Source of the DNA: Proteus faecis
GTDB lineage: Bacteria; Pseudomonadota; Gammaproteobacteria; Enterobacterales; Enterobacteriaceae
Direction: 5' to 3'
NCBI RefSeq assembly: GCF_003144395.1
Contig: NZ_PENZ01000017.1
Span: 78,550 to 127,393, forward strand
Length of the DNA stretch: 48,844 nt
In this document: positions 29,142 through 40,333 of the stretch, one piece after another
How the letters are laid out: each line of letters opens with the position of its first letter
Position numbering within the stretch: position 1 is the first letter of the stretch
The notes under the pieces: generated by a model
Told to the model about the DNA's origin: nothing
Database searches by the model: none
The model's input: the letters and a program-made list of their open reading frames with translations, nothing else
Position numbers and translations under genes: made by a program

Positions 29142-30062
29142 TCACATCTCCTGATGACAATCTGCTTTTTTCTGAGCAGACTGACGTCGGAAATTCAGTG
29201 GTGTTCTCAGCTGTTGCACTAAGAGTACACCCAGTAACACAATACCCCCACCCACTAAGTGATAACTATGCATTTCTTCACCAAGAAGTGCGATAGCAAT
29301 CATTGCAGTAAATAATGGCATTAGGTTCATAAAAATAGAGGTTGTATTTGCACCTAATTTCATCACACCTAAAATCCACAAATAAGGTGCAAGAATAGAA
29401 GCTCCGATACCAGCAAAGATAACCAATCCAATATTATCTTTTGTTAATGCAACACTTTCAGCAAGAAAGAAGTTTGGCAATAATAACAGAACGCCAAATC
29501 CAATTTGCACATAAAGTGATTGCCAGTTAGGGAGTGTAATTGACCATCGTTTTGTTAATACACCATAAAGAGCGTATGACGCCGAAGCGATAAACATCAT
29601 CAGTTCACCATAACCCAAGCCTTGGGAAAGTAACTGAGAGGGTTCGCCACGACTAATTAACCAAACTAAGCCACTAATTGAAAGCACTGTGCCTAAAACA
29701 ATACCAACCGTAGGTACAACACGTAAAACAAAAATACTGATAATTACGGTTAATAATGGAATGAGAGAGTTTAGGATCCCCATAAATGTCGCACTAACAT
29801 AATGAGCCGCATAATAAGCTAAACTTTGGTACATCACCATCCCTAATGCACCAAGAATAAATAACTTCCACCAATATTGCTTGACGGTTTTACGATGATG
29901 CCAAACAGGCATAATCAAAAAAGGTGTCATAATTAAAAAGGCGAGGAACCAACGATAAAAAGAGATTGCAGCAGGATCAATAACAGACGCTGCTGCTTTA
30001 TTGACGACTGCATTAATGGACCAGATTAACACCGCTAAAAGCGGAAAAATTGCGTTTTTCAT
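29142..30062 (-). CDS. EamA-family (DMT) exporter
   Basis: Membrane protein (306 aa) with ten hydrophobic helices forming two EamA repeats: the first begins IFPLLAVLIWSINAVVNKAA, the second GYGELMMFIASASYALYGVL. Family members such as RhtA and YdcZ-like proteins export amino acids and related metabolites; the substrate here is unknown. I prefer the ATG at 30062 over a GTG three codons upstream, since neither has a strong ribosome binding site and the family starts close to the first helix. Divergent from an AraC-type regulator, which probably controls it. Confidence 0.87.
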   Translation of the reverse strand: MKNAIFPLLAVLIWSINAVVNKAAASVIDPAAISFYRWFLAFLIMTPFLIMPVWHHRKTVKQYWWKLFILGALGMVMYQSLAYYAAHYVSATFMGILNSLIPLLTVIISIFVLRVVPTVGIVLGTVLSISGLVWLISRGEPSQLLSQGLGYGELMMFIASASYALYGVLTKRWSITLPNWQSLYVQIGFGVLLLLPNFFLAESVALTKDNIGLVIFAGIGASILAPYLWILGVMKLGANTTSIFMNLMPLFTAMIAIALLGEEMHSYHLVGGGIVLLGVLLVQQLRTPLNFRRQSAQKKADCHQEM

Positions 30063-30182
30063 TGTTCTCACATCTATTTTAAACCAGGCCGCTATTGTAA
30101 GCTTGTCTGATTAGATATATATAATGAAAACCAGACAACCGATAGACCAATAAAGACAATATGACAAGAGAACAACATAACG

Positions 30183-30965
30183 ATGACAATTGAACAACAG
30201 AAAATGCAATGGTTATTGTCTGATCCAGATACGGTACGATTTCGTGATGAGCAACTATTAGCTGAAACTGAGTTTGTTTATCATCAACATGATTTTGGTC
30301 AGTTATTGTATGTGATTTCTGGTGTCATGGATTTAGAAGCAGGAGGACAGCGGTTTTTAGCACCCCCAGAATTTAGTGTATGGATACCTAAAAATGTAGG
30401 GCATGCTAGCTACAATAAAAAGACACTCTCTTTTAAAGTGTTAGATATTGCACCAAGTTGGAGTGAAGGTTTGTTAGATAAACCGTGCTTAATTCAATTA
30501 AGTGCTATTTTTTCAACGATATTTTCTGATTTTTTTCATCGTGGTGTGTGTAAACCACAAACAGAAGAAGATTTTCGCTTAGCGCAAGTGTTGATAGATC
30601 AACTTAAAATTTCGCCGATTCATCATACTTACTTACCTTCTTCTAAAGATAAACTACTCGCCCCAATACTTTCTGCATTAGAGCTGGATCCGGCTGATAA
30701 TACATCGTTAGAAGAGTGGGCTAAAAAGCGTTATACCTCAGAAAGAACACTCTCTCGTCGTTGCCAACAAGAATTAGGTATGTCATTTAGTGAATGGCGT
30801 AAGCGTCTACGCTTTTTACATGCAATTTCTTTACTAGAGCAAGGGAAAAGTGTGAATGAAATTGCATTTGATGTGGGATATAGCTCTTCATCTTCTTTTA
30901 TTGCGATGTTTCAACAATTTGCTGGTACAACACCTGAACGTTTTCGTCGGTTACCCAATTGTTAA
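30183..30965 (+). CDS. AraC-family regulator with cupin domain (second)
   Basis: Regulator (260 aa) with an N-terminal cupin-like sensor (VYHQHDFGQLLYVISGVMDL; FSVWIPKNVGHASY) and a C-terminal AraC DNA-binding domain (WAKKRYTSERTLSRRCQQELG; SVNEIAFDVGYSSSSSFIAMFQQFAGTTPERFR). Same layout as the regulator at 8878-9648, and both resemble E. coli NimR. It is divergent from the EamA exporter across about 120 bases. The likely role is control of that exporter in response to its substrate (inference). Confidence 0.87.
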   Translation: MTIEQQKMQWLLSDPDTVRFRDEQLLAETEFVYHQHDFGQLLYVISGVMDLEAGGQRFLAPPEFSVWIPKNVGHASYNKKTLSFKVLDIAPSWSEGLLDKPCLIQLSAIFSTIFSDFFHRGVCKPQTEEDFRLAQVLIDQLKISPIHHTYLPSSKDKLLAPILSALELDPADNTSLEEWAKKRYTSERTLSRRCQQELGMSFSEWRKRLRFLHAISLLEQGKSVNEIAFDVGYSSSSSFIAMFQQFAGTTPERFRRLPNC

Positions 30966-31114
30966 GCTTTCTTTTCATTTATTTACTTAAAATCTAGGCG
31001 GATTTTACTGTCAATAATAGGCTTTGCGGTGAATAAGTGGCAAAATAGGCCGCTTAATTTTATTTTTCGATTGATTGTTTACACATATAAATACCAAATC
31101 AGTGAGATAACACC

Positions 31115-32257
31115 GTGAAAATTCTGGTTGATGAAAATATGCCTTATGCGGAACAACTTTTCCGCCAATTAGGTGAGGTAAAAGCTGTTTCTGGTCGCCC
31201 ATTACCTACTGATGAGCTTAATGATTCTGATGCCTTAATGGTGAGATCAATTACTAAAGTCAATGAATCCTTATTATCAGGCAAGCCAGTGAAATTTGTT
31301 GGAACGGCGACTGCGGGTTTCGATCATGTCGATATTGCATGGTTAGAACAGCAACAAATTGGTTTTTCATCAGCCCCTGGCTGTAATGCTATTGCGGTCG
31401 TTGAGTATGTATTTTCGGCACTGATGATGCTAGCAGAGCAAGATAACTTTCAATTAACTGATAAAGTTGTCGGTATTGTTGGTGTGGGAAATGTGGGGGG
31501 ACGATTAGCAACACGCCTTCGTGCATTGGGAGTAAATGTTTTACTTTGCGATCCACCAAGAGCAGATAATGGTGATGATGAAGCGTTTTATCCATTGGAA
31601 ACATTGTTAGAAAAAGCAGATATTCTAACTTTCCATACACCTCTCAATAAATCAGGCTTATACAAAAGTTATCATTTAATTAATGAGAGCAACCTCGAAA
31701 AATTACCTGAAGGACGTATTTTAATTAATGCGAGTCGTGGCGAGGTTATTGATAATCAAGCATTATTGTCTGTACTTGAGAAAGGTAAATCCTTACGCGT
31801 TGTATTGGATGTTTGGGAGCCAGAACCAGATCTCTCTATTGAGTTATTAAATAAAGTTGATATCGCAACACCACATATTGCAGGTTATACCTTAGAAGGT
31901 AAGGCGCGTGGAACAACTCAAGTTTTTGAAGCTTATTGTGATTTTATTGGGCAGCCTCAAAAAGTTGAATTATCCACATTATTGCCAGCACCTACTATTT
32001 CCACTATTTCAGTACAAGGTGAGTTAACACAAACACTTTTAAAGCAACTTATTCATCTTGTTTATGATGTGCGTCGTGATGATGCACCATTACGAAAAGT
32101 GGCAGGAATAAAAGGAGAATTTGACAAATTACGCAAATTTTATCCTGTACGCCGTGAGTGGTCTTCATTGCACGTCATTTGTGATAATCAAATCACGGTT
32201 GATACATTAAATGCAATTGGCTTTAGTGCGACATATAAAAGTGCTACACACAAATAA
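31115..32257 (+). CDS. pdxB: Erythronate-4-phosphate dehydrogenase PdxB
   Basis: NAD-dependent dehydrogenase (380 aa) in the second step of pyridoxal phosphate synthesis. Starts [16 protein letters not shown]. The Rossmann loop is [21 protein letters not shown] (about 118-138). The D-2-hydroxyacid dehydrogenase signatures [16 protein letters not shown] and the catalytic His in [13 protein letters not shown] follow. The C-terminal dimerisation domain is typical of PdxB. GTG start, as in E. coli, with a weak SD (GAGA). First of the pdxB-usg-truA-dedA group. Confidence 0.95.
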   Translation: MKILVDENMPYAEQLFRQLGEVKAVSGRPLPTDELNDSDALMVRSITKVNESLLSGKPVKFVGTATAGFDHVDIAWLEQQQIGFSSAPGCNAIAVVEYVFSALMMLAEQDNFQLTDKVVGIVGVGNVGGRLATRLRALGVNVLLCDPPRADNGDDEAFYPLETLLEKADILTFHTPLNKSGLYKSYHLINESNLEKLPEGRILINASRGEVIDNQALLSVLEKGKSLRVVLDVWEPEPDLSIELLNKVDIATPHIAGYTLEGKARGTTQVFEAYCDFIGQPQKVELSTLLPAPTISTISVQGELTQTLLKQLIHLVYDVRRDDAPLRKVAGIKGEFDKLRKFYPVRREWSSLHVICDNQITVDTLNAIGFSATYKSATHK

Positions 32258-32305
32258 TAAAGCAAAATATTATTTTAAAAATTTTATGGTATTGGAGGAT
32301 ATCTT

Positions 32306-33316
32306 ATGGGAGAAGGTTGGAATATTGCAGTTGTTGGTGCAACAGGCTCTGTTGGTGAAGCGATTTTAGAACTGCTACAAGAGCGTGAATTTCCCATTGG
32401 TGAATTAACTGCAATCGCAAGTGAAGATAGCATTGGGAAATCCGTGCGTGTAAACAGTAAAAGTGTTGCAGTTCAAGGTATTAACAATATCGAGTGGGCT
32501 GATATTCAGTTGGCTTTTTTTGCCGCGCCAACAGAAATCAGTGCGCAATACGCACAACAAGCAGCTGATGCTGGCTGTATTGTTATTGATTGTAGTGGCA
32601 TCTTTGCAATGGATTGGGATGTGCCGTTGGTTGTTCCCGGTGTGAACAGTGCAATGCTAGCGGAATATCGTACTCGTAATATTGTTTCTATTGCTGATAG
32701 CATGGTGAGCCAATTATTACGTGCTATTAATCCATTAACAGAATCAGCGGGTTTAACGCGTCTTAGCGTGACAAATTTAATGTCTGTTTCCCGTTTTGGA
32801 AAACAAGCCGTAGATGAACTGGCAGGGCAAAGTGCTCGTTTACTTAACGGTATTCCTCCTGAATTAGGTCGTTTTAATAAGCAGTTAGCATTTAACATTT
32901 TACCTTTAATGGTTGATGACGAAGGCTCTATACAAGAAGAGCGTCGTATGGTTGATCAAATTCGTAAAATTTTACAAGATGAAGGCTTGCCAATTTCTGT
33001 TTCTACACTGCAAGCGCCTGTTTTCTATGGTAATGCACAGTCAGTACAATTAGAAACGTCACGTCCAATCGGAAGTGATGAAGCGCGTGAAACATTACAA
33101 GAAAATGAAGATCTTAATATCAGTGATGAAAATGACTTTCCAACTCAAGTCACTGATGCATCTGGTAATGTGAGTTTAAATTTAGGCTGTTTCCGTAATG
33201 ATTATGGTATGCCTGAAGCTTTACAATTTTGGTCAGTAGCAGATAACGTGCGCTTTGGTGGGGCATTAATGGCTGTTGAAGTGGCAGAGCAATTAGTGCA
33301 GGAGCAGTTTTACTAA
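32306..33316 (+). CDS. usg: Usg protein, aspartate-semialdehyde dehydrogenase homologue
   Basis: Protein (336 aa) with the fold of aspartate-semialdehyde dehydrogenase: an NADP-binding N-terminus ([20 protein letters not shown]) and the C-terminal [15 protein letters not shown]. The position that carries the catalytic cysteine in true Asd reads [14 protein letters not shown], without Cys, as in E. coli Usg. It is therefore probably not an active dehydrogenase; the function is unknown. SD TGGAGG upstream. Its TAA overlaps the truA ATG by one base. Confidence 0.92.
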   Translation: MGEGWNIAVVGATGSVGEAILELLQEREFPIGELTAIASEDSIGKSVRVNSKSVAVQGINNIEWADIQLAFFAAPTEISAQYAQQAADAGCIVIDCSGIFAMDWDVPLVVPGVNSAMLAEYRTRNIVSIADSMVSQLLRAINPLTESAGLTRLSVTNLMSVSRFGKQAVDELAGQSARLLNGIPPELGRFNKQLAFNILPLMVDDEGSIQEERRMVDQIRKILQDEGLPISVSTLQAPVFYGNAQSVQLETSRPIGSDEARETLQENEDLNISDENDFPTQVTDASGNVSLNLGCFRNDYGMPEALQFWSVADNVRFGGALMAVEVAEQLVQEQFY

Positions 33317-34200
33317 TGAATGCGCAAGTGAGTGCTGAAGTGACAGAACAACCCTTGACTAAGTCAGCGGTTACTTCTGAAAGCACAACAATCAAAATTG
33401 CTTTAGGCGTTGAATATGATGGTAGCCGCTATTATGGCTGGCAACGCCAAAATGAAGTGCGCAGTGTGCAAGAACGGTTAGAAAAAGCTCTTTCACAGGT
33501 GGCTAATGAGCCTATATCTGTGTTTTGTGCGGGAAGAACTGATGCTGGCGTCCATGCAACGGGGCAAGTTGTCCATTTTGAAACAACTGCGCACCGCAAA
33601 GATCCCGCATGGACTATGGGGGTTAATACTCATTTACCGGCGGATATTGCTGTACGTTGGGTCAAAACTGTGTCTGATGATTTTCATGCTCGCTTTAGCG
33701 CAACGGCAAGACGTTATCGCTATGTGATTTTTAATCATCGTTATCGTCCGGCTATTTTGTCATCTGGAGTGACGCATTTTCATTATCCTTTAGATGCTGA
33801 ACGTATGCACCAAGCTGCGCAATGTTTACTTGGTGAAAACGATTTTACTTCTTTTAGAGCGGTTCAATGTCAATCGCGAACGCCATGGCGTAATGTTATG
33901 CATGTCAATGTTTCTCGATATGGTGACTATGTTGTTGTGGATATTAAAGCGAATGCATTTGTTCATCATATGGTGAGAAATATTGTTGGCAGCCTTTTGG
34001 AAATAGGGTGTGGCAATCAGGATATTACTTGGATGGCTGAATTATTAGCTTTAAAAGACAGAACTAAAGCTGCAGCAACAGCTAAAGCGAATGGATTGTA
34101 TTTAGTTTCTGTAGATTATCCTGATCATTTTGAATTACCAAAACCTGCAATGGGTCCACTATTTTTAGCGGATAATCCTATTGAAATATCTCAATCATAA
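33316..34200 (+). CDS. truA: tRNA pseudouridine(38-40) synthase TruA
   Basis: Makes pseudouridine at tRNA positions 38-40 (294 aa). The catalytic aspartate is D76 in [20 protein letters not shown]. Other family blocks are [15 protein letters not shown] and [20 protein letters not shown]. The N-terminus carries about 15 more residues than the E. coli protein, up to the ATG that overlaps the usg stop; the overlap supports this start. Coupled to usg. Confidence 0.95.
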   Translation: MNAQVSAEVTEQPLTKSAVTSESTTIKIALGVEYDGSRYYGWQRQNEVRSVQERLEKALSQVANEPISVFCAGRTDAGVHATGQVVHFETTAHRKDPAWTMGVNTHLPADIAVRWVKTVSDDFHARFSATARRYRYVIFNHRYRPAILSSGVTHFHYPLDAERMHQAAQCLLGENDFTSFRAVQCQSRTPWRNVMHVNVSRYGDYVVVDIKANAFVHHMVRNIVGSLLEIGCGNQDITWMAELLALKDRTKAAATAKANGLYLVSVDYPDHFELPKPAMGPLFLADNPIEISQS

Positions 34201-34224
34201 AGACACCCAGTTTTCTGAGGATTT

Positions 34225-34926
34225 ATGGAAATATTAACACAATTTGTTGATTTAATTAAGTTTCTAATTGATTTTATTTTACATATTGATGCGCATTTAG
34301 CAGAGCTTGTTGCACAATATGGCACATGGGTCTATGCCATTTTGTTTCTGATTGTTTTTTGTGAAACAGGGTTGGTGGTAACGCCTTTCTTACCCGGAGA
34401 CTCCTTATTATTTGTTGCTGGCGCTTTAGCTTCACTAGAAACCAATGATGTGAATGTTCATATTATTGTTTTACTGCTACTTTGTGCTGCCATTTTAGGG
34501 GATGCTGTTAACTATTCTATTGGGCGACTTTTTGGTGAAAAACTATTTAGTAAGCCCGATTCAAAGATTTTCCGTCGTGAATATCTAGATAAAACCCATG
34601 CTTTTTATGAAAAGCATGGTGGTAAAGCAATAATTTTGGCAAGATTTGTGCCGATTATCCGAACTTTTGCACCATTCGTTGCAGGAATGGGTAAAATGTC
34701 ATATCGTCACTTTGCCTTTTATAATGTTACTGGGGCAATTGTATGGGTACTGCTATTTACTTATGCAGGATACTTTTTTGGTGACTTAGATATAGTTCAA
34801 AAGAACTTAAAATTGCTAATTGTTGCCATTATTGTTATTTCTATTTTACCGGGCGTTATTGAGATCTTACGCCATCGTAGAGCGAGTGCAAAAGCGAAGA
34901 AAGAAAGTGATAACAAAGAGGTTTGA
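34225..34926 (+). CDS. dedA: DedA family membrane protein
   Basis: Polytopic inner-membrane protein (233 aa) of the DedA/VTT family, linked to undecaprenyl-phosphate or phospholipid flipping. It shows the family motifs [19 protein letters not shown] (acidic residue in a re-entrant loop) and [23 protein letters not shown] (the conserved arginines), followed by two C-terminal helices. SD GAGGA precedes the ATG. Same place as E. coli dedA, between truA and accD. Confidence 0.93.
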   Translation: MEILTQFVDLIKFLIDFILHIDAHLAELVAQYGTWVYAILFLIVFCETGLVVTPFLPGDSLLFVAGALASLETNDVNVHIIVLLLLCAAILGDAVNYSIGRLFGEKLFSKPDSKIFRREYLDKTHAFYEKHGGKAIILARFVPIIRTFAPFVAGMGKMSYRHFAFYNVTGAIVWVLLFTYAGYFFGDLDIVQKNLKLLIVAIIVISILPGVIEILRHRRASAKAKKESDNKEV

Positions 34927-35095
34927 GCAGTTATCACAAGTTTTTGCCGTAGAATAGCCATAATAAAGAGATGCGCTGAAATTCAGTAAGCGGTATCATC
35001 ATAAACTTTGCTAACCACACAGCCAGTGTATTGTGGTTGATACGCTAACAATAATTTTACTGGCGAAGGTCAGATTCAGACGAAAAGGTCCATTA

Positions 35096-36058
35096 ATGAG
35101 CTGGATTGAAAAAATTCTAAACAAAAGCACTATCACAAGTTCACGTAAAGCCAATATCCCAGAAGGAGTATGGACTAAATGTGACAGCTGTGGGCAGGTT
35201 CTCTATCGCGCAGAATTAGAGCGTAATTTAGAGGTTTGCCCTAAATGTGATCACCATATGCGCATTTCAGCGCGCCGTCGCCTTGAGACTTTCCTTGATA
35301 CAGGAAGCACAACAGAATTAGGTAGCGAATTAGAACCTAAAGATATTCTGAAATTCCGCGACTCTAAAAAATATAAAGACAGAATTAGCGCTGCTCAAAA
35401 ACAAACGCAAGAAAAAGATGCATTAGTTGTTATGAAAGGAACGCTGAAAAAGATGCCAGTTGTTGCTGCATCCTTTGAATTTGCGTTTATGGGCGGTTCA
35501 ATGGCTTCTGTTGTGGGGGCTCGTTTTGTTCGTGCTGTTGAACAAGCACTAGAAGATAACTGTCCATTAGTTTGTTTCTCTGCAAGTGGTGGCGCTCGTA
35601 TGCAAGAAGCGCTGATGTCATTAATGCAAATGGCAAAAACAAGTGCAGCATTAGCAAAAATGCAGGAGCGTGGCTTACCTTATATTTCTGTCATGACAGA
35701 CCCTACAATGGGCGGTGTTTCTGCAAGTCTAGCGATGTTAGGTGATATCAACGTTGCTGAACCTAAAGCACTAATTGGTTTTGCTGGTCCTCGTGTTATC
35801 GAACAAACAGTACGTGAAAAACTACCTGCTGGTTTCCAGCGTAGTGAGTTTCTGTTAGAAAAAGGGGCGATTGATATGATTATTCGCCGCCCTGAAATGC
35901 GTGATGAGCTAGCTGAATTACTGGCTAAGCTGACTCAGTATGATTTAGTCGAAGATGAAGATGAAATCATTAGTGAAGAAATGATTGCTGATGAAATTGA
36001 GTCTACAGACAACGAGCCAGAAATTAACATCGAAACGAATAAAAAAGAAGATGTCTAA
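35096..36058 (+). CDS. accD: Acetyl-CoA carboxylase carboxyltransferase subunit beta AccD
   Basis: Beta subunit (320 aa) of the carboxyltransferase that makes malonyl-CoA, the first committed step of fatty acid synthesis. A zinc ribbon is formed by C29, C32, C48 and C51. The carboxyltransferase core includes [17 protein letters not shown] and [19 protein letters not shown]. The C-terminal acidic tail (from about residue 285) is longer than in E. coli. I chose the ATG at 35096 (MSWIEKIL), which matches the E. coli start and has AAGG upstream. It overlaps folC by 8 bases. Confidence 0.95.
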   Translation: MSWIEKILNKSTITSSRKANIPEGVWTKCDSCGQVLYRAELERNLEVCPKCDHHMRISARRRLETFLDTGSTTELGSELEPKDILKFRDSKKYKDRISAAQKQTQEKDALVVMKGTLKKMPVVAASFEFAFMGGSMASVVGARFVRAVEQALEDNCPLVCFSASGGARMQEALMSLMQMAKTSAALAKMQERGLPYISVMTDPTMGGVSASLAMLGDINVAEPKALIGFAGPRVIEQTVREKLPAGFQRSEFLLEKGAIDMIIRRPEMRDELAELLAKLTQYDLVEDEDEIISEEMIADEIESTDNEPEINIETNKKEDV

Positions 36059-37349
36059 TATCATAACTGCTCCTAAAGCCACATCGCCTTTGTCGGTGTG
36101 GCTTTCTTATCTTGAACATTTACACTCCAGTGCCATTGATATGGGGTTAGAGCGAGTAGGCAAGGTAGGAAAAGTATTAAACGTGTTACGTCCCGCACCT
36201 AAGGTAATTACTGTCTCAGGTACAAATGGAAAAGGCACTACCTGTCATATGCTAGAGTCAATCTTGATGGCATCAGGATTGAAAGTCGGCGTTTATAGTT
36301 CCCCTCATCTTGTTCGTTATACAGAACGCGTTCGTATCCAAGGCAAAGAGCTTTCCGAAAGTGCTTTTTGCGAAGTTTTTGCAGAAATTGAACAAGCTAG
36401 AGGCGATATTTCGCTGACCTTTTTTGAATATGGCACTTTAGCTGCGCTGAAGTTATTTCAACAAGCACAACTTGATGTCGTTATTCTTGAAGTAGGATTA
36501 GGTGGTCGGTTAGATGCGACAAATATCGTTGATGCGGACGTTGCTGCTATTACAAGTATTGCCCTCGATCATACTGATTGGTTAGGTGCTGATAGGGAGC
36601 ATATTGGTCACGAGAAAGCTGGTATTTTTCGAGCCAATCACTATGCTGTTGTAGGTGAACCGGATATGCCTCATTCCATAGCCCAAGTTGCTAATGAAAA
36701 ACAAGCTAAGCTTTTTTGCCGAGGAGCAGATTGGTCTTTTGCTATTGAAGGTGAGCATTGGCATTGGCGTAGTGTTGACTGTGAATTTGATGCATTACCA
36801 ATCCCTAATATTCCGCTAGCCAATGCTGCAACAGCAATGGGTGTTATTCGTTGCTTACTCCAATCTGATGATAAAATCAGCCAAGCGATAACACAGCACA
36901 GTATTGTTGAAGGTATGTCTCGTGCTCAATTGCCGGGGCGTTTTCAGGTAATTTCGCAACATCCTCTGGTTATCTTTGATGTGGCTCATAATCCTCATGC
37001 TGCAGGATATTTAGCGGAAAAATTATCACAATTACCGAAAAAATCTGATACTCAAGTACGTATTGTTGTTGGTATGCTGGGTGATAAAGATATTGCAGGA
37101 ACATTAGCGTGCTTAACACCATTAGCTGATCATTGGTATGTTGCTCCACTTAATGAGTTTCGTGGTGCTTCTGCTGAGGTGTTAGCTCAGCATCTTGAGA
37201 AGCCAATGGTATTCGATAGTGTTGAAAATGCATGGCAACAAGCCATCTCTGATGCTGCACCTAACGATATTGTTGTGGTTTGTGGTTCATTTCATACAGT
37301 CGCACATGTAATGGAACTTTTGGAAAAGGAGCGTGTGGGTGGCAAGTAA
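36051..37349 (+). CDS. folC: Dihydrofolate/folylpolyglutamate synthase FolC
   Basis: Adds L-glutamate to dihydropteroate and glutamates to tetrahydrofolate (432 aa). The ATP loop is [11 protein letters not shown] (about 55-65). Other Mur-ligase-like blocks are [39 protein letters not shown], and [17 protein letters not shown]. The start at 36051 lies inside the end of accD, in another frame, so translation is probably coupled. The stop overlaps the dedD start. Order accD-folC-dedD-cvpA-purF is as in E. coli. Confidence 0.95.
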   Translation: MSNIITAPKATSPLSVWLSYLEHLHSSAIDMGLERVGKVGKVLNVLRPAPKVITVSGTNGKGTTCHMLESILMASGLKVGVYSSPHLVRYTERVRIQGKELSESAFCEVFAEIEQARGDISLTFFEYGTLAALKLFQQAQLDVVILEVGLGGRLDATNIVDADVAAITSIALDHTDWLGADREHIGHEKAGIFRANHYAVVGEPDMPHSIAQVANEKQAKLFCRGADWSFAIEGEHWHWRSVDCEFDALPIPNIPLANAATAMGVIRCLLQSDDKISQAITQHSIVEGMSRAQLPGRFQVISQHPLVIFDVAHNPHAAGYLAEKLSQLPKKSDTQVRIVVGMLGDKDIAGTLACLTPLADHWYVAPLNEFRGASAEVLAQHLEKPMVFDSVENAWQQAISDAAPNDIVVVCGSFHTVAHVMELLEKERVGGK

Positions 37350-37989
37350 ATTTCAAAATCGCTTAGTCGGTGCCGTTGTATTGGTGGCAGTAGGGGTTAT
37401 TTTTTTACCTGCTCTACTCGACGGCGATAAGAAATATAACGAAGACCAGTTCGCCTCTATTCCTTTAGTACCCAAACCAGGTGATGAGCAAGAAATAGAA
37501 TCTATCGCCCCGATAGAGCAAACTTCTGTGCCTTCGACTCCATCAGAAGGTGCATCTGAAGGTATGATTTCTGAAGCAGTGACTGGCGTTGAGCAACCTG
37601 CCGTTACAACCCCTGAATCACCTGCTGTTGTACCTGTTACACCAGTAGAACCATCACCACAACCAACCCCTACACCAGAGCCTCCTGCTGTGGTTACGCC
37701 ACCGGTACAACCATCCACACCGCCAGTGCAAGAAACTAAGCCACCAAAAGGTGAGGCTTGGGTTGTTCAATTAGGTGCGTTGAAAAATGCGGCGAAGGTA
37801 GAAGAAATTATTGCGAAAATGCATTTCTCAGGTTATCCAGTATATACCATACCCGCTCGCCCAGTTGCAGGACAAGTAACTCGAATTTACATTGGTCCTA
37901 GTGCATCTAAGTCAGAATTACAGGCTATTTTGCCTCATTTAAAAGAGCTTACTGGGTTACAAGGTGAGGTAAGGGCATATAAGCCTTAA
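37339..37989 (+). CDS. dedD: SPOR-domain cell division protein DedD
   Basis: Bitopic inner-membrane protein of the septal ring (216 aa). One N-terminal helix (RLVGAVVLVAVGVIFLPALL), a long proline-rich periplasmic linker (about residues 60-135, many PxxP and TP repeats) and a C-terminal SPOR domain that binds denuded septal peptidoglycan (AWVVQLGALKNAAKVEEIIA). The start is the GTG at 37339 (reading [10 protein letters not shown] after it, as in E. coli), with AAGGAG at 8 bases. It overlaps folC by 11 bases. Confidence 0.92.
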   Translation: MASKFQNRLVGAVVLVAVGVIFLPALLDGDKKYNEDQFASIPLVPKPGDEQEIESIAPIEQTSVPSTPSEGASEGMISEAVTGVEQPAVTTPESPAVVPVTPVEPSPQPTPTPEPPAVVTPPVQPSTPPVQETKPPKGEAWVVQLGALKNAAKVEEIIAKMHFSGYPVYTIPARPVAGQVTRIYIGPSASKSELQAILPHLKELTGLQGEVRAYKP

Positions 37990-38102
37990 TTTTTTCTAAA
38001 CGAGTCATCAGATGAGTGATGTAACAAAGCGTTAACTTATTGCGGCGATTATGATTTTTCATATCGCCGTAAATTATTTTGAAATTAGCGAAAATTAGCA
38101 TT

Positions 38103-38118
38103 ACGCAAACGTTTTCGT
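38103..38118 (+). promoter_or_regulatory. PurR operator of cvpA-purF
   Basis: ACGCAAACGTTTTCGT matches the PurR consensus (ACGCAAACGTTTNCNT) and lies about 60 bases before cvpA. In E. coli the same operon is repressed by PurR with hypoxanthine or guanine. Confidence 0.9.
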
Positions 38119-38129
38119 TTTCTGTTAGA

Positions 38130-38154
38130 ATGCTTCCGTATTAATGCGGAGCAT
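38130..38154 (+). other. Leader hairpin before cvpA
   Basis: ATGCTTCCG and CGGAGCAT form an imperfect stem over an 8-base loop. The second arm contains GGAG, the ribosome binding site suited to the TTG at 38160. Confidence 0.35.
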
Positions 38155-38174
38155 CATTATTGGATAAAAAATTT

Positions 38175-38666
38175 ATGGTCTGGATAGATTACGCCATCAT
38201 TGCCATTATTGGTTTTTCCGCATTAGTCAGCCTGATCCGTGGCTTTGTTCGTGAAGCATTGTCACTCATCACCTGGGGTTGTGGTTTCTTTGTTGCTAGT
38301 CAGTTTTATCCTTATCTTGCCGTCTATTTTACCCGGTTTGAAGATGAGCTGGTTCGTAACGGGATTGCAATAGTCACGTTATTTATTGCGACACTGATTG
38401 TCGGTGCTGTGGTGAATTATGTGATTAGCTCTCTTGTTCAACGCACAGGGTTATCAGGTACAGATCGTGTATTGGGGGTCTGTTTCGGGGCTTTAAGAGG
38501 CGTGCTGATAGTTTCAGCATTACTTTTTGTTTTAGGCGCGTTTACGCCTATGGCAGATAGCGCTGATTGGCAACGTTCTGAACTTATTCCTCAATTCAAC
38601 CATATTATTAGGTGGTTCTTTGACTACCTACAAAATGCGTCAAGTTTCGTGTCGGAGAGAATATAA
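38175..38666 (+). CDS. cvpA: Colicin V production / CvpA membrane protein
   Basis: Inner-membrane protein (163 aa) with four hydrophobic helices, required for colicin V export in E. coli; its cellular function is unclear, with reported links to envelope stress and bile tolerance. Contains SLIRGFVREALSLITWG and TGLSGTDRVLGVCFGALRGVLIV. I report the ATG at 38175, which gives the family start MVWIDYAII. A TTG at 38160 is in frame and has the better ribosome binding site (GGAG, 8 bases), so five extra residues (MDKKF) are possible. First gene of the PurR-controlled cvpA-purF operon. Confidence 0.92.
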   Translation: MVWIDYAIIAIIGFSALVSLIRGFVREALSLITWGCGFFVASQFYPYLAVYFTRFEDELVRNGIAIVTLFIATLIVGAVVNYVISSLVQRTGLSGTDRVLGVCFGALRGVLIVSALLFVLGAFTPMADSADWQRSELIPQFNHIIRWFFDYLQNASSFVSERI

Positions 38667-38696
38667 CCTCTCCGTCTGGCTGATGAGGATCTATTC

Positions 38697-40214
38697 ATGT
38701 GCGGTATTGTCGGTATCGCTGGAGCTAATCCAGTAAACCAATCAATTTATGATGCGTTAACGGTGTTACAACACCGAGGTCAAGATGCAGCAGGCATTGC
38801 AACGATAGACGGTAACAATGGTTTCCGTCTTCGTAAAGCAAACGGACTGGTTAAAGATGTGTTCGAAACCCGTCATATGTTGCGTTTAAAAGGTACTATC
38901 GGGATAGGGCATGTCCGTTATCCAACAGCGGGTAGTTCTAGTGCATCAGAAGCGCAGCCTTTTTATGTGAATTCCCCTTTTGGTATTACGTTGGCGCATA
39001 ATGGTAATTTAACCAATGCGCATTTATTACGTCGCCAATTATTTGAAACAGCGCGTCGCCATATCAATACCACCTCTGATTCTGAAATCCTACTTAATGT
39101 ATTGGCATATGAATTAGACCGTTTTGACCATTTCCCGCTTGAGCCTGATAATATTTTTGCAGCCGTTGCAGCAATGCATAAAAAACTCCGCGGTGCTTAT
39201 GCTTGTGTTGCTTTGATCATCGGTCACGGTTTACTGGCTTTTCGTGATCCTTTTGGTATCCGTCCGTTAGTATTGGGTAAACGTACTTTAGATGATGGTC
39301 GCCATGAATATATGGTCGCATCTGAAAGTGTTGCGCTTGATACTTTAGGTTTTGAATTCTTACGTGATGTTGCGCCGGGTGAGGCGATTTATATCACAGA
39401 GCAAGGGCAACTGTTTACTCGCCAATGTGCCGAAAATCCGCAGTTAATTCCTTGTTTATTTGAGTATGTTTATTTTGCTCGCCCTGATTCCTTTATCGAT
39501 AAAATTTCGGTTTATAATGCACGTTTACGTATGGGGCAGAAATTAGGCGCTAAAATTGCCAAAGAGTGGGATGATTTACAGATTGATGTTGTGATCCCCA
39601 TTCCTGAAACATCTTGCGATATTGCCTTAGAAATTGCGCATATTCTCAATAAACCTTATCGCCAAGGTTTTGTCAAAAATCGCTATGTTGGTCGTACTTT
39701 TATTATGCCAGGTCAGCAAGAGCGCCGTAAGTCAGTGAGACGTAAACTGAATGCAAATCGCGCAGAATTTCGTGATAAAAATGTTCTGTTGATTGATGAT
39801 TCTATTGTACGTGGTACAACGTCAGAGCAAATTGTCGAACTTGCAAGAGAAGCGGGTGCGAAGAAAGTCTATTTTGCTTCAGCTGCGCCAGAAGTTCGCT
39901 TCCCGAATGTGTATGGCATTGATATGCCAAATGCCAATGAGCTTATTGCGCATGGACGTGAGGTGGATGAAATTCGTAAATTAATTGGTGCTGATGGACT
40001 TATTTTCCAAGATCTCACTGATTTAATCGCTGCGGTACAAGAAGAGAATCCTGATATTAATCAGTTTGAATGTTCTGTATTTGACGGTGTTTATATTACG
40101 AAAGATATTGACCAAGATTATTTGGATTATTTAGAAAATCTACGTCGTGATGATGAACATAAGATCCGTGATCAGAATGAAATAGAAAATTTGGAAATCT
40201 ATAACGAAGGCTAA
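38697..40214 (+). CDS. purF: Amidophosphoribosyltransferase PurF
   Basis: First step of purine synthesis: PRPP and glutamine to phosphoribosylamine (505 aa). Cys2 (MCGIVGIAG) is the glutaminase nucleophile after removal of Met. The glutaminase domain shows [13 protein letters not shown] and the C-terminal PRPP site is [14 protein letters not shown] (about 364-377). Length equals E. coli PurF. It follows cvpA by 30 bases under one PurR operator, and a strong terminator follows. Confidence 0.97.
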   Translation: MCGIVGIAGANPVNQSIYDALTVLQHRGQDAAGIATIDGNNGFRLRKANGLVKDVFETRHMLRLKGTIGIGHVRYPTAGSSSASEAQPFYVNSPFGITLAHNGNLTNAHLLRRQLFETARRHINTTSDSEILLNVLAYELDRFDHFPLEPDNIFAAVAAMHKKLRGAYACVALIIGHGLLAFRDPFGIRPLVLGKRTLDDGRHEYMVASESVALDTLGFEFLRDVAPGEAIYITEQGQLFTRQCAENPQLIPCLFEYVYFARPDSFIDKISVYNARLRMGQKLGAKIAKEWDDLQIDVVIPIPETSCDIALEIAHILNKPYRQGFVKNRYVGRTFIMPGQQERRKSVRRKLNANRAEFRDKNVLLIDDSIVRGTTSEQIVELAREAGAKKVYFASAAPEVRFPNVYGIDMPNANELIAHGREVDEIRKLIGADGLIFQDLTDLIAAVQEENPDINQFECSVFDGVYITKDIDQDYLDYLENLRRDDEHKIRDQNEIENLEIYNEG

Positions 40215-40240
40215 TTTTTCGGTAAAATATCTCCCTTATA

Positions 40241-40282
40241 AAGCGTCGATGCTAGTGTGTTCTGCATCGACGCTTGTTTTTT
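40241..40282 (+). terminator. Terminator of cvpA-purF
   Basis: Twelve-base stem AAGCGTCGATGC/GCATCGACGCTT, then GTTTTTT. Confidence 0.9.
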
Positions 40283-40333
40283 GAGGGTTAATCATCATAA
40301 TGATTAATAAAGATATATATTCTGAGGATTATA

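Noticed and set aside
37353-37718. 121-codon Gly/Thr-rich minus-strand frame
   Set aside because: Antisense of the proline-rich DedD linker; the Gly/Thr bias is the complement of Pro/Val codons.
37620-37740. Proline-coding repeats in dedD as a tandem DNA repeat
   Set aside because: Low-complexity Pro/Thr linker typical of DedD; no fixed repeat unit.
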